From positions 62,001-126,000 of the forward strand of contig CALRPI020000002.1 in assembly GCA_943370025.1 (NCBI GenBank): DNA of 64,000 nucleotides. The letters are read 5' to 3'. This DNA comes from JAAUUE01 sp943370025 (GTDB taxonomy: Bacteria > Cyanobacteriota > Cyanobacteriia > Cyanobacteriales > JAAUUE01). The notes under the pieces were generated by a model. The model did not search any database. It was given only the letters and a program-made list of their open reading frames with translations, and was not told the origin of the DNA. Made by a program: the position numbers and the translations under genes. The stretch's first letter is position 1. Each line of letters begins with the position of its first letter. Of the stretch, positions 24,610 to 33,284 are shown in pieces.

Positions 24610-26223
24610 GTGGCTGAAGGAAGAAAACCGGGTAAATCCTTTGCAGGGATTGCGGGAATTGTCGCGGTAGCAACTATCATCAGTAAGGTGTTTGGCTTGT
24701 TCCGCCAACAGGCGATCGCTGCGGCTTTTGGAGTCGGCGTAGTTGCCAACTCCTATGGCTATGCCTACGTGATCCCCGGTTTTTTGTTAATCCTCTTGGG
24801 GGGTATTAACGGTCCCTTTCATAGTGCCTTAGTCAGTATTTTATCGAAGCGGAATCAAGAGGATGCCGCTCCCGTCGTGGAAACCGTTAGCACCCTAGTT
24901 ACCTGCGCTTTACTGTTAGTGAGTGTGTTATTAGTAATCTTTGCTGGAAACTTAACAGATCTAGTTGCTCCCGGTCTAGGGAGAACTCCGGCTGGAGCAA
25001 TAGAAAGAAGTCTGGCGATTCAGCAGTTGCAGATCATGGCTCCCATGGCAATTTTAGCTGGCTTGATTGGGATTGGTTTTGGTACTCTCAACGCCGCAGA
25101 CCAGTATTGGCTCCCCGCCGTTAGCCCGATCTTTTCTAGCTTGGCAGTAATTGTGGGCATTGGGGGCATCGCTTGGCAGTTGGGGGATAAGATCAGCACC
25201 CCTGAGTATGCCCAACTAGGAGGGATAATCCTGGCTGGCACAACTCTAGCTGGAGCAGTTTTGCAATGGCTAGTCCAACTGTGGGCACAGTGGCGGAGCG
25301 GGTTAACCAAGATTCGACTCCGGTTTGATTGGCGACTGCCAGGGGTCAAGGAAGCGATCGCGATCATTCTGCCTGCCACCTTCTCTTCGGGAATGCTGCA
25401 AATTAATGTCTACACCGACCTATTTTTTGCCTCAGCAATTCCCCATGCCGCCGCAGTTCTAGGCTATGCCGGACTATTGGTGAATACTCCCCTAGGATTG
25501 GTTTCCAATATTATCTTGGTTCCCCTGATGCCAGTCTTATCCAAGCTGACAGCCCCAGAGAATTGGCAGGAACTAAAGCAAAGAATTCGTCAAGGTTTGC
25601 TCTTAACCGCCTTGACCATGCTGCCCATCAGTGCCTTGATGATTACCCTCGCCATCCCTATAGTCCGGATTGTCTACGAGCGCCAAGCCTTTGACACTAA
25701 AGCATCGATGCTAGTTGCCCCAGTTTTAGTTGCCTACGGCATTGGTATGTTTGTCTATCTGGGGCGAGATGTGTTGGTACGGGTTTTTTATGCCCTAGAG
25801 GATGGAGATACGCCCTTTAAGGTTAGTGTGTTGAATATTTTCCTCAATGCCCTGTTTGACTTTCTCTTGGTGCAAATTTGGGGAACTGTGGGGATTGTTT
25901 TAGCCACGGTCTTAGTCAATGTCATTTCGATGGTGATGTTTTTATATCTCCTGAATAAAAAGCTCCGGGGTCTGCCGCTGCTAGATTGGAGTTTACCTCT
26001 GCTGGGGATTACGGCAGCTAGTGTAGTCTGCGGTTTAGTCAGTTGGGGGATTAGTTGGGGGACTCAGCAAGTATGGGGGAATGAAGGTTTAGGCATCCAG
26101 TTCATAGAAATCACGGCGGCTAGCATCGGTGGACTTTTGGCTTTTACGTTGATTGTGACTAGATTAAATTTGCCAGAGGTGGATCTGCTGGGGGCAAGAC
26201 TGCGGGAAAAACTGCCTTGGTAG
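24610..26223 (+). CDS. murJ: Lipid II flippase MurJ (MviN family)
   Basis: Integral membrane flippase of 537 aa with about 14 hydrophobic segments (MOP exporter superfamily). It moves lipid II across the cytoplasmic membrane for peptidoglycan synthesis. Family stretches: GIAGIVAVATIISKVFGLFR at the start, NRSYGYAYVIPGFL-like helix 2 (AYVIPGFLLILLGGINGPFH), GFGTLNAADQYWLPAV, NVYTDLFFAS and LPISALMITLAIPIVRIVYE. The GTG start at 24610 follows ACGGAGA by 9 nt. The C-terminus extends through two extra helices to REKLPW, as in cyanobacterial MurJ. Monocistronic. Confidence 0.93.
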   Translation: MAEGRKPGKSFAGIAGIVAVATIISKVFGLFRQQAIAAAFGVGVVANSYGYAYVIPGFLLILLGGINGPFHSALVSILSKRNQEDAAPVVETVSTLVTCALLLVSVLLVIFAGNLTDLVAPGLGRTPAGAIERSLAIQQLQIMAPMAILAGLIGIGFGTLNAADQYWLPAVSPIFSSLAVIVGIGGIAWQLGDKISTPEYAQLGGIILAGTTLAGAVLQWLVQLWAQWRSGLTKIRLRFDWRLPGVKEAIAIILPATFSSGMLQINVYTDLFFASAIPHAAAVLGYAGLLVNTPLGLVSNIILVPLMPVLSKLTAPENWQELKQRIRQGLLLTALTMLPISALMITLAIPIVRIVYERQAFDTKASMLVAPVLVAYGIGMFVYLGRDVLVRVFYALEDGDTPFKVSVLNIFLNALFDFLLVQIWGTVGIVLATVLVNVISMVMFLYLLNKKLRGLPLLDWSLPLLGITAASVVCGLVSWGISWGTQQVWGNEGLGIQFIEITAASIGGLLAFTLIVTRLNLPEVDLLGARLREKLPW

Positions 26224-26280
26224 GTATTTCGATCGTACTTGGGCAGTGCGTAATTCCTAAATCCAACGTAAATTCTGGTT

Positions 26281-26363
26281 AAGGGCTTTTTGAGGAGTGG
26301 CGCAATGCGCCGCCCCTCAAAAAGCCCTATTTTGCGTGCGCGAAGCGCACGCAAAATAGGAAA
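26281..26363. repeat. Two adjacent long hairpins
   Basis: The first hairpin pairs GGGCTTTTTGAGG with CCCTCAAAAAGCCC around GGCGCAATGCGCC. The second is an almost perfect 16-bp stem, CTATTTTGCGTGCGC-gaa-GCGCACGCAAAATAG. They lie downstream of murJ in a gene-free stretch (26224-26697) that also contains E3 and B2. Confidence 0.6.
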
Positions 26364-26482
26364 CTTTAGCTTATGCCGAACTAGCGTTAAATCTAAATTC
26401 TTATTTCGGCAAGAAGTCTAATGATCTAGGATGGAGTTGGGGATAAAATAAAATCTAATTAGACTAATTAGTCCCAACCTCA

Positions 26483-26562
26483 GAGGCTATTTATAAAGTC
26501 TGATTTTTCGTCCCCAGTGGGGGCAAAAAATCAAACCTTCTCGCCAATTTATAAATGACCTC
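26483..26562. repeat. Miniature palindromic element, family E (copy E3)
   Basis: An 80-bp palindrome, GAGGCTATTTATAAAG to ATTTATAAATGACCTC, with core CGTCCCCAGTGGGGGC. Both flanks are TCA, a clear 3-bp target duplication of the TNA type. Confidence 0.8.
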
Positions 26563-26579
26563 TCAATCAAACATCAGAC

Positions 26580-26665
26580 TTACGCATTTGGAGTTTTTGC
26601 GGGCTGAGCGTAGCCGAAGCCCACAAAAACTCCAAAAAACCAGATAATTCGTTGTTAGTGCGTAA
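26580..26665. repeat. Miniature element, family B (copy B2)
   Basis: An 86-bp element with ends TTACGCA / TGCGTAA and hairpin GGAGTTTTTGCGGGCT...AGCCCACAAAAACTCC. Only 17 bp separate it from E3. Confidence 0.65.
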
Positions 26666-26697
26666 ATCCTAAATAATCTAAATTTATAGAAATAGCC

Positions 26698-27078
26698 GTG
26701 AATCAAAATATTCCTAAAATAATTCAACTGAAACTGCCTAGCCTGATGCCTTGGCTGATTCTGCTAGGGTTAGTTTTGCTTTCAGGCACCACTGCCTTTA
26801 AATGGTTAGCCGATGGCTTTTTGATTTTGTTGGCGATCGTAATTATTTTGCCGATCATGGGGTGGTTTGGCTTGCAGTGGTGGCTGCGCCGGAACCTAGT
26901 CGAGGCTCCCTGTCCAGTGTGTAGTTATGAATTTACTGGATTCCAAGGAACTAATTGTGTTTGCCCTAGTTGTGGCGAACCTCTCCAAGCTGAGCAGGGA
27001 AAGTTTAAACGAGTGACTCCAGCCGGCACGATCGATGTCGAAGCCGTGGAAGTAGTGGGAAAAAATCTCGAAGATTAG
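26698..27078 (+). CDS. Small membrane protein with zinc-ribbon tail
   Basis: A 126-aa protein from a GTG start. Two transmembrane helices lie at ~18-60 (LMPWLILLGLVLLSGTTAF, FLILLAIVIILPIMGWFGL). A cytosolic zinc ribbon follows, with two CxxC pairs (PCPVCSYEF and CVCPSCGEPLQ). The tail ends EAVEVVGKNLED. Such small ribbon proteins are widespread in cyanobacteria and plastids; the function of this one is unknown to me. The start is uncertain because no strong ribosome-binding site precedes the GTG. Confidence 0.75.
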   Translation: MNQNIPKIIQLKLPSLMPWLILLGLVLLSGTTAFKWLADGFLILLAIVIILPIMGWFGLQWWLRRNLVEAPCPVCSYEFTGFQGTNCVCPSCGEPLQAEQGKFKRVTPAGTIDVEAVEVVGKNLED

Positions 27079-27176
27079 AGGTAAAATCAAGCTTAAACTT
27101 GGTTAGAGGCTGGCTATGATGTATTTTTAGTGCCGCCCACCTAGTAATCTAGCCAGTCATCTAATCAAATTAGGTC

Positions 27177-27277
27177 TTACGCGCTGTGAATAAATTATTG
27201 AGGATTCTGGGAGTTATTGCGGACTTCGACGACTCTCATTCCACAATAACTTTCAAAAATAACTTTCAAATGCGTAA
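27177..27277. repeat. Miniature element, family B (copy B3)
   Basis: About 101 bp, ends TTACGCGCTG and ATGCGTAA. It shares TGTGAATAAATTAT and AGGATTCTGG with B1. Core GAGTTATTGCGGACTTCGAC / ATTCCACAATAACTTTC. A 67-aa open frame over this and the next element is spurious. Confidence 0.6.
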
Positions 27278-27290
27278 GTTTTGCAAATAT

Positions 27291-27400
27291 CTAGTAGTCT
27301 GTCAAGTGTTTTTTGAGGGGTTGAAAACCCCTCAAAAAACACACCCACAAAACTTTCTGGATGCTATAGACCCATCAACTAGTCGTTGACAGACTACTAG
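27291..27400. repeat. Miniature element, family D, with perfect 15-bp terminal inverted repeats
   Basis: A 110-bp element flanked by CTAGTAGTCTGTCAA and its exact reverse complement TTGACAGACTACTAG. Core palindrome GTGTTTTTTGAGGGG-ttgaaaa-CCCCTCAAAAAACAC. No coding capacity. Only this copy is seen in the window. Confidence 0.75.
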
Positions 27401-27441
27401 CCAGTAATCTAACCAGTGCTATCTACTAAGGGAACCCAACT

Positions 27442-28413
27442 ATGAGCGATCAGCCCCCATCTCAATTAATGGCAGAACTAGAAGCTCTGCGCCAAGAAGC
27501 CCTAATTCTGAGGCGGACTAAATTGGCATTTGAGGCTCAAAACCAATTGGTGAAAGCCTTGATTTCTGTATCGCAAGCCTCCACGGGAAGGTTAATGCTG
27601 CGATCGATGCTTTTAGAAACCGTCAAAATTACCTCCAGTTTGGTAGAAGCTCAGGATAGTAGTTTATTTTTAGTTGATGAGTATGGAGTTGTGATCGAAA
27701 GTATTTTGGCTAGGGGAGCGGCAATTCGGGAAGTCAAACAAAACTTGATTGGGCAAGTTCTGGATAAGGGTTTAGCGGGCTGGGTAGTCCAAAACCATCA
27801 GGTCGGGCTAATTCCTGATACTAGGGAAGATCATCGCTGGTTAACCCTGCCCAACCAACCCTATACCGTTGGTTCTGCCCTCTGCGTTCCCATTATTCAT
27901 TCCAAAAAGTTATTAGGGATTCTCACCCTGACCCACCCAGATTTTCATAAATTTGACCAAGAAGCGGCAGACCTGATGGAAATGACCGCCACTCAAATGG
28001 CTCTAGCACTGGACAATGCTCGCATGTATATGAAGGCTCAATCTCCTTCCCTCTCTTCAGTTCCTCCTGTAGAAACAGCCCCGATCGCCTCCCAAGACCT
28101 GACAAAATTAGGCGTTTATATCCTAGGCATGGATGGAAAATTCCTCTACCTGAGTAGCCAAATTGAAGAAATATTTGGCTACAGCATTCCCGAAATTCTA
28201 GAGATGAATTCTGCCCTATCGCTAGTAGCTACTGATAGCCGCAAGGAATTTTCAGATGAGTTTCAGCCATGTTTTCAGGGATACACAAGCCAAGTTAACT
28301 GCAAGTTTCATGGTAAAAGCAAAGAAGGTAGACTTCTGAGGCTAGAAATAGCAGGAAATAGAACTAAAGTCTACGGCAAGTTTGTAATTATTGGTGTGAT
28401 AGGCGAAGTTTGA
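27442..28413 (+). CDS. GAF-PAS sensory protein without output domain
   Basis: Cytosolic sensor of 323 aa. A short N-terminal coiled coil (LMAELEALRQEALILRR) is followed by a GAF domain (~45-200; ITSSLVEAQDSSLFLVDEYG, GLAGWVVQNHQVGLIPDT, LCVPIIHSKKLLGILTL). A PAS domain occupies ~225-320 (LGVYILGMDGKFLYLSSQIE, IFGYSIPEILEMNS). No kinase, cyclase or DNA-binding domain is attached, and no chromophore-binding Cys is evident in the GAF. It ends 7 bp before the GT4 gene and is surely co-transcribed, suggesting a sensory protein that regulates glycan synthesis; this is inference. Confidence 0.85.
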   Translation: MSDQPPSQLMAELEALRQEALILRRTKLAFEAQNQLVKALISVSQASTGRLMLRSMLLETVKITSSLVEAQDSSLFLVDEYGVVIESILARGAAIREVKQNLIGQVLDKGLAGWVVQNHQVGLIPDTREDHRWLTLPNQPYTVGSALCVPIIHSKKLLGILTLTHPDFHKFDQEAADLMEMTATQMALALDNARMYMKAQSPSLSSVPPVETAPIASQDLTKLGVYILGMDGKFLYLSSQIEEIFGYSIPEILEMNSALSLVATDSRKEFSDEFQPCFQGYTSQVNCKFHGKSKEGRLLRLEIAGNRTKVYGKFVIIGVIGEV

Positions 28414-28420
28414 CATCCTC

Positions 28421-29536
28421 ATGAGAATCGGTTTTTTAGACAATATCAAGTGGGATTATCGCGTGGATAGCGTCCAGCATGTTCCCTTAGGCGGTTCTCA
28501 GTCTTCCCTGTGCTATCTGGCAGTAGCCTTAGCCAACCAGCAACATCAGGTATTTTTGTTTAATAGCTGCACCACTCCAACCGTCAGCTTGGGAGTTCAG
28601 TGTCAACCGTTGGCAGATTTATTTACCACCAAGGCACCAGAACTAGATATGCTAATTGTACTTAATCATGCCAATTGGGGGCAGAAACTCCGACAGGCAT
28701 TACCTCCCAGAACCAAGTTGATCTTCTGGACAGGACACGCCGTGGATCAACCAGCGATCGCTCCCCTCCAAAACCCGGCAGAATGCCAGAGCTATGATTA
28801 TTTTGTCTTTGTCAGTGAATGGCAGCGACAAAACTATCTCATCGGTCTAGATATTCATCCCCGCAAAGCTAAATTATTGCGTAATTGCATCGCCCCAGCC
28901 TTTGAGAATTTGTTTGACTCAGATTCAGCTATCATCAGCCAGAAAACCAATCCTCCAGTTATCGCCTACACCAGCACTCCCTTTCGAGGGCTAGATCTAT
29001 TGCTAGAAATGTTTCCCCAGCTCCGGCAAACTATTCCCGGTTTGATTCTCAAGGTATTCTCTAGCCTGCAAGTCTATCAGATCGCAGATCAAGAAGATCC
29101 CTACAGTTGGCTCTACGAAAAATGCCGCCAGACTCCGGGAGTGGAATATATCGGCTCCGTGCCCCAAGCCCAGTTAGCGCAGGAATTGCGATCAGTCACC
29201 CTGCTAGCCTATCCCAACCACTTTGCCGAAACCTCTTGTATTTCTGTCCTAGAGGCGATGGCTAGTGGTTGCTTAGTTGTCACCAGTAATTTAGGAGCAT
29301 TACCAGAAACTACAGAGGGTTTTGGGAGCTTAGTATCTGTGGGTGATGATTGGTCTATATATCAACAACGTTTTATTCAGGAAGTGCAGACTTTGTTGCA
29401 ACCATCAGAGCCTTTGACTACTTCTACAGATTTTGGAAAAACTCAATATATTCAATGGCAGGTCAACTACATCAATAGATACTATAACTGGCAGCGAAGA
29501 GCCTCCGAGTGGGCTAATTGGTTACAAAACGTTTAG
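28421..29536 (+). CDS. GT4-type (group 1) glycosyltransferase
   Basis: GT-B fold glycosyltransferase of 371 aa. The N-terminal Rossmann half contains HVPLGGSQSSLCYLAVALAN, the usual glycine-rich acceptor loop. The C-terminal half has YTSTPFRGLDLLLEMFPQL, GVEYIGSVPQAQLAQEL and the family E-x7-E region TSCISVLEAMASGCLVVTS, where nucleotide-sugar phosphates are bound. No membrane segment. It lies 7 bp after the GAF-PAS gene. Substrates unknown; likely a cell-surface polysaccharide or glycolipid enzyme. Confidence 0.88.
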   Translation: MRIGFLDNIKWDYRVDSVQHVPLGGSQSSLCYLAVALANQQHQVFLFNSCTTPTVSLGVQCQPLADLFTTKAPELDMLIVLNHANWGQKLRQALPPRTKLIFWTGHAVDQPAIAPLQNPAECQSYDYFVFVSEWQRQNYLIGLDIHPRKAKLLRNCIAPAFENLFDSDSAIISQKTNPPVIAYTSTPFRGLDLLLEMFPQLRQTIPGLILKVFSSLQVYQIADQEDPYSWLYEKCRQTPGVEYIGSVPQAQLAQELRSVTLLAYPNHFAETSCISVLEAMASGCLVVTSNLGALPETTEGFGSLVSVGDDWSIYQQRFIQEVQTLLQPSEPLTTSTDFGKTQYIQWQVNYINRYYNWQRRASEWANWLQNV

Positions 29537-29684
29537 TTTGGTCATTATAATTATGATGAATTCCGATCTCCTAAGTATAATTTACATATAACTACTAATT
29601 AGTGACTAGGTATTAGAAACACCTCACTTGGGTGCCAACACCCATGGGATGTTCTTGGAGAGAAATTGCTATTTAGGAAATTGC

Positions 29685-29776
29685 TATAGTAATCCTAAAT
29701 GGGTTGAGAACGGCTCCCCCGGAGGGAGAGCCGTTCTCAACCCTCTAAAATTCTAAAATCAATTAGGATCGCTATA
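29685..29776. repeat. Miniature palindromic element, family C (copy C2)
   Basis: A 92-bp element with near-perfect ends TATAGTAATCCTAAAT and ATTAGGATCGCTATA. Core hairpin GGTTGAGAACGGCTC / GAGCCGTTCTCAACC. It fills most of the 29537-29861 spacer; no gene seen there. Confidence 0.75.
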
Positions 29777-29861
29777 TTTAATTAATGTTTTATTAATGAG
29801 AATCAATAAACAACCATAGCAAGTTGTTCTAGCCTAGCTACAAAGAAACCGGAGTCATACA

Positions 29862-30986
29862 ATGGAATCCTTAGCTTACATTCATAATGCGATCGCCTAC
29901 GAAGACCCCACTCCCGCCCCAATAGTTACCCTATGGCAACGTTTTAACGGTCAAAAACGACCTAGTTCTGGTTGGTTAAAATTTCTCTGGATTGGTGTGA
30001 TTGTTGCTGCAACAATTTCCCTAGGTGAAGCAGCCCGTGCTGCCACGATGAAAGTAAAAACTGATAATGGCTTAGGCATGAATGTCCGATCTGCACCAAC
30101 AGTTAATAGTGATATTGTGGGTGGTTTAAGCGAAGGGGCTGTTATTAACGTTTCTGCAAGCGAAACTCCGGCTTGGAGCCAAATTACAGAAGGCTCTCTT
30201 GCTGGTAAGTATGTCAGTAACACTTGGCTAGTCAGTGTCGGCGCTTCTTCGGACCCGATTATTCCCGTCAGCGACCCAGCAACGGAAAAAACATATGTGA
30301 TTAAAACCAATAGTGGTATCGGCGTAAAAGTGCGAGCGTTGCCTGCCACCACTAGTGTCCATGTTGGTGGTTTAGGGGAAGGAGAAAAGGTCAGTGCGAA
30401 AGCTAGTGGAACTGAGGGTTGGCTCCAAGTCACCTCTGGTGGTTACCGGGGTGGTTATGTAGCGAGTGCCTGGGCAGTTCCTAGTAGTGGATATATTGAG
30501 GCTGTTGATCCTGGTACTGGTGGTTCCTCAGGCAATTATACAGTGAGAACCAATAGTGGCATTGGAGTAGTTGTGCGATCGAGTCCTAGCAATGTCAGTG
30601 GAAATATTGGCGGCTTAGGGGAAGGCTCTGTTGTTAAGGCAACTCCGGTGGGTAATGGCTGGTTGCAAATTACTTCTGGTTCCTACGCTGGGGGTTATAT
30701 TTCTGACAATTGGGCTGTGGTGGGGGGCAGTGGTAGCACAATTAATGTCAATAATCCTGACTATGGGACTGGAAACTATATTGTAGATACTAACGGCGGG
30801 GGGTTGATAGTGCGATCGGCTCCTACTACCTCTGCTCGATCTATAGGAGGACTAGGGGAAGGACAACGGGTTTCAGCCGTAGCTAGTGGCACTGCGGGCT
30901 GGCTTGTGATCAATTCCGGTTCTTATGCTGGAGGATATATCTCTAGTGCTTGGGTCACATCTGTTAGTAGTGTCGCCTCATTTTAG
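29862..30986 (+). CDS. Exported protein with four bacterial SH3 (SH3b) repeats
   Basis: A 374-aa secreted protein. The first ~45 residues are an unusual hydrophilic leader, MESLAYIHNAIAYEDPTPAP, then a membrane/export segment (FLWIGVIVAATISLGEAARA) with likely cleavage after ARA. I know similar MESLAYxHxAxAYE leaders from other secreted cyanobacterial proteins. Four SH3b repeats of ~62 aa follow, each with the pattern (V)R..P.....I.GL.EG..V....GWL.I.SG...GGY....W. SH3b domains typically bind peptidoglycan. It ends SSVASF. A paralogue lies immediately downstream, and both genes share the 5' leader AGAAACCGGAGT. Confidence 0.82.
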   Translation: MESLAYIHNAIAYEDPTPAPIVTLWQRFNGQKRPSSGWLKFLWIGVIVAATISLGEAARAATMKVKTDNGLGMNVRSAPTVNSDIVGGLSEGAVINVSASETPAWSQITEGSLAGKYVSNTWLVSVGASSDPIIPVSDPATEKTYVIKTNSGIGVKVRALPATTSVHVGGLGEGEKVSAKASGTEGWLQVTSGGYRGGYVASAWAVPSSGYIEAVDPGTGGSSGNYTVRTNSGIGVVVRSSPSNVSGNIGGLGEGSVVKATPVGNGWLQITSGSYAGGYISDNWAVVGGSGSTINVNNPDYGTGNYIVDTNGGGLIVRSAPTTSARSIGGLGEGQRVSAVASGTAGWLVINSGSYAGGYISSAWVTSVSSVASF

Positions 30987-31013
30987 TTCTTAGAAATATA
31001 TCGCAATCCTAAA

Positions 31014-31060
31014 TACAGCAGTTTGTGTATGGGCGGTGACAGCCACCCATACACAAATTC
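31014..31060. repeat. Partial family A element (copy A5)
   Basis: TACAGCAGTTTGTGTATGGG with hairpin TGTGTATGGGCGGT-gac-AGCCACCCATACACA; no right end. It directly follows ATCGCAATCCTAAA, a family C-type end, suggesting a nested or chimeric insertion between the two SH3b genes. Confidence 0.55.
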
Positions 31061-31123
31061 AAACCGAATCAATTAAAAATGGGATATTTTACGGAAAACT
31101 GATCAAGAAACCGGAGTGAAAAA

Positions 31124-32488
31124 ATGGAATCCTTAGCTTATATTCATCAAGCGATCGCCTATACAGACTCTAACCCTGCCCCGATCGTTACCCTGTGGCA
31201 GCATTTTAATGGTCAAAAACGCCCTAGCTCTGGCTGGCTAAAATTTCTGGGGATTAGTCTCATTGTCGCTGCCGCTATTTCTCTAGGTGAGGCAGCCCAT
31301 GCAGCCACGGTGAAAGTGGCAACGAGAAGTGGAAATCTCAACGTCCGGGTTCAGCCTAATACAAATCTGGCTCCCATTGATAGCCTAGCACCGGGAACAT
31401 TAGTGGAAGTAGCTGATAGTAGTATTCCCGGCTGGTATATGATTACTGCTGGCAATCTCAGGAATAACTACATTGCTAGTGCATTTACAGAGCCAGTTGG
31501 TGTGGGTGGCGATCCGATGACTCCGGGAGCTACGGGCAAAATGCGAGTCAAAACTGATAATGGCTTAGGGATAAATATCCGAGAAGCACCAAGTTTCAAT
31601 AGCCAAATTAAAGGCGGCTTCAAGGAAGGAGAGATTATCACTGTTACTGCCATCGATACTCCGGGCTGGAGTCGGGTGACTGAGGGCAGTTTTGCTGGGC
31701 GCTTTGTCAATAATGACTGGTTAGTGAGTCTTGGTACGGTGGGAAACGGAACTACGCGGGAAGCCTCAGCAACGACCCCAACTGTAGAAACCAGCACCGC
31801 TCCCGAAAGAAATTATGTAATTAAAACCCCTAGTGGCAGAGGTGTCCAAGTCAGAGCATTGCCGATCGATACTAGCCAGCGGATTGCTGGTCTAGATGAA
31901 GGGGCAAGATTTACCGCCAAAGAGAGTGGCACAAGTGGCTGGCTCCAGATTACCTCTGGTAATCTTCGAGGTGGTTATATTCGAGACAGATGGGCGGTTA
32001 CTCCGGTTGTTGATAGCGTTGTTAATAGCGTTGTTAATAGCTCTGAGGCTACCAACTATACAGTAAAGACTAATAATGGGGTTGGCGTGATTATCCGATC
32101 GACCCCGAATATTGCGAGTCCCAGTATTGACGGCTTGAGCGAAGGCTCGGTGGTGAGGGCGGTTCCCATTAATAGCGAATGGTTGCAACTGGTCTCTGGA
32201 CCCAATGCTGGAGGGTATATTGCCCGCAGGTGGACAACGACCGGCACGATCTCAGTGATGAATCCTCGCACGGGTAATTATTTTGTCAATACAAATGTTA
32301 GTAATTTGGCAGTGCGATCGGCTCCCTGTGATACTGCTGGTACTATAGGCGAATTAGTAAGAGGGCAGAGCATCTCCGCAGTAGCCAGTGGCACCTCAGG
32401 CTGGCTAAGGATCACGGAGGGTCCCTACGCCGGAGCCTATATCTCTAGTACTTGGGTTGCGCCTACTAGCAACATCGCCTCATTTTAA
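31124..32488 (+). CDS. Exported protein with five SH3b repeats (paralogue of upstream gene)
   Basis: A 454-aa tandem duplicate of the preceding gene. The leader MESLAYIHQAIAYTDSNPAP and hydrophobic segment (FLGISLIVAAAISLGEAAHA) are nearly identical. Repeats 2-5 align in order with repeats 1-4 of the neighbour. Repeat 1 (VKVATRSGNLNVRVQP onward) is extra or was lost from the other copy. The linker between repeats 4 and 3 contains a short VVNSVVNS duplication. Ends SNIASF, like the paralogue. Likely periplasmic or surface peptidoglycan-binding protein; divergence between the paralogues indicates an old duplication. Confidence 0.82.
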   Translation: MESLAYIHQAIAYTDSNPAPIVTLWQHFNGQKRPSSGWLKFLGISLIVAAAISLGEAAHAATVKVATRSGNLNVRVQPNTNLAPIDSLAPGTLVEVADSSIPGWYMITAGNLRNNYIASAFTEPVGVGGDPMTPGATGKMRVKTDNGLGINIREAPSFNSQIKGGFKEGEIITVTAIDTPGWSRVTEGSFAGRFVNNDWLVSLGTVGNGTTREASATTPTVETSTAPERNYVIKTPSGRGVQVRALPIDTSQRIAGLDEGARFTAKESGTSGWLQITSGNLRGGYIRDRWAVTPVVDSVVNSVVNSSEATNYTVKTNNGVGVIIRSTPNIASPSIDGLSEGSVVRAVPINSEWLQLVSGPNAGGYIARRWTTTGTISVMNPRTGNYFVNTNVSNLAVRSAPCDTAGTIGELVRGQSISAVASGTSGWLRITEGPYAGAYISSTWVAPTSNIASF

Positions 32489-32503
32489 CTAATACAGGAC
32501 TTA

Positions 32504-32690
32504 GAGGTCATTTAATGAACGACCCCGCCGCTTGCGGCGGGGTATCCAACTCAAGTTTTTGTATCAATGCTAACGCCCCAAGGGGCGGGGAATTTGACCC
32601 TTGATAAGATTAAATTGATAAGGTTAAAGTGGCTAGAAGGTTTAACTTTGCACCCCTGCGGGGGCGCAAAGTTAGATTTCAGAATAGCCT
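32504..32690. repeat. Interrupted family E element (copy E4)
   Basis: The left end GAGGTCATTTA (32504) and the right part AAAGTGGCTAGAAGG...AATAGCCT (to 32690) belong to one E element. Its stem (AACTTTGCACCCCTGCGGGGGCGCAAAGTT) is intact. About 110 bp are inserted after 32514, containing GACCCCGCCGC-ttgc-GGCGGGGT and CGCCCCAAGGGGCGGGG. This is a nested insertion into a mobile miniature element. Confidence 0.65.
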
Positions 32691-32869
32691 TTGACAAGTT
32701 TGAACATTTTCGTGGGCTGCGACGACCCTCAGCCCACAAAAAACTCCACAACTCTAGGCAATTCTTTTGTAATGATTAAGTCCCAGTAATATATAAGATG
32801 TAGTATCAAGGGTGTGGTATTAGTAATATCAAAAGTCTAATAATTACCAGTCTGCCACCGGAGGCATCT

Positions 32870-33064
32870 ATGGCAAAACAGAATTCTGAGCAACCTGTGA
32901 ATCTTTACCTTAGTGTCATTACCCTGCCAGTTATGGGTATTTTAGTTGCTGCCAAGACTCTCCAAGAGGTGGTTGTTTCCGTTGGTTTAGCTAGTGAAGA
33001 AATATTTCGGGGCGATCGCTTACCTCTCCTCAAAAAGCCTCGATCGCCCCTTCCTCCAGATTGA
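32870..33064 (+). CDS. Hypothetical small protein
   Basis: Sixty-four residues, MAKQNSEQPVNLYLSV at the start, one moderately hydrophobic stretch (VITLPVMGILVAAKTLQEV) and a basic, Pro-rich tail. GGAGG lies 8 nt before the ATG, and a HIP1 site occurs inside, as in native genes. I do not recognise the family. Confidence 0.55.
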   Translation: MAKQNSEQPVNLYLSVITLPVMGILVAAKTLQEVVVSVGLASEEIFRGDRLPLLKKPRSPLPPD

Positions 33065-33069
33065 TAAGT

Positions 33070-33176
33070 TACAGCAGCCTGTGCGTAGGCTGAGCGTAGT
33101 CGAAGCCAACACAAACTCAAGCCTAGTCAATATTTAAGGGAATGCAGCGTATTTTATTCACATAAAAAGTGCTGTA
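33070..33176. repeat. Miniature element, family A (copy A6), alternative core
   Basis: A 107-bp element with ends TACAGCAG and AAAAGTGCTGTA but a different core hairpin: GTAGGCTGAGCGTAGTCGAAGCC instead of the GAGTGGGTGGC type. It lies upstream of ppc. Confidence 0.65.
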
Positions 33177-33284
33177 TATTGATAAATCTTATTGATAATT
33201 TACTATTGGCTGTGCACAGTAAACCATAGGAATTGACCATAATCCCTTACAATATATTATCTTTATCCTCCTGTGAATCCGCAT

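Noticed and set aside
27186..27389. 67-aa open frame
   Set aside because: It runs across two miniature elements (B3 and D) and has no protein features.
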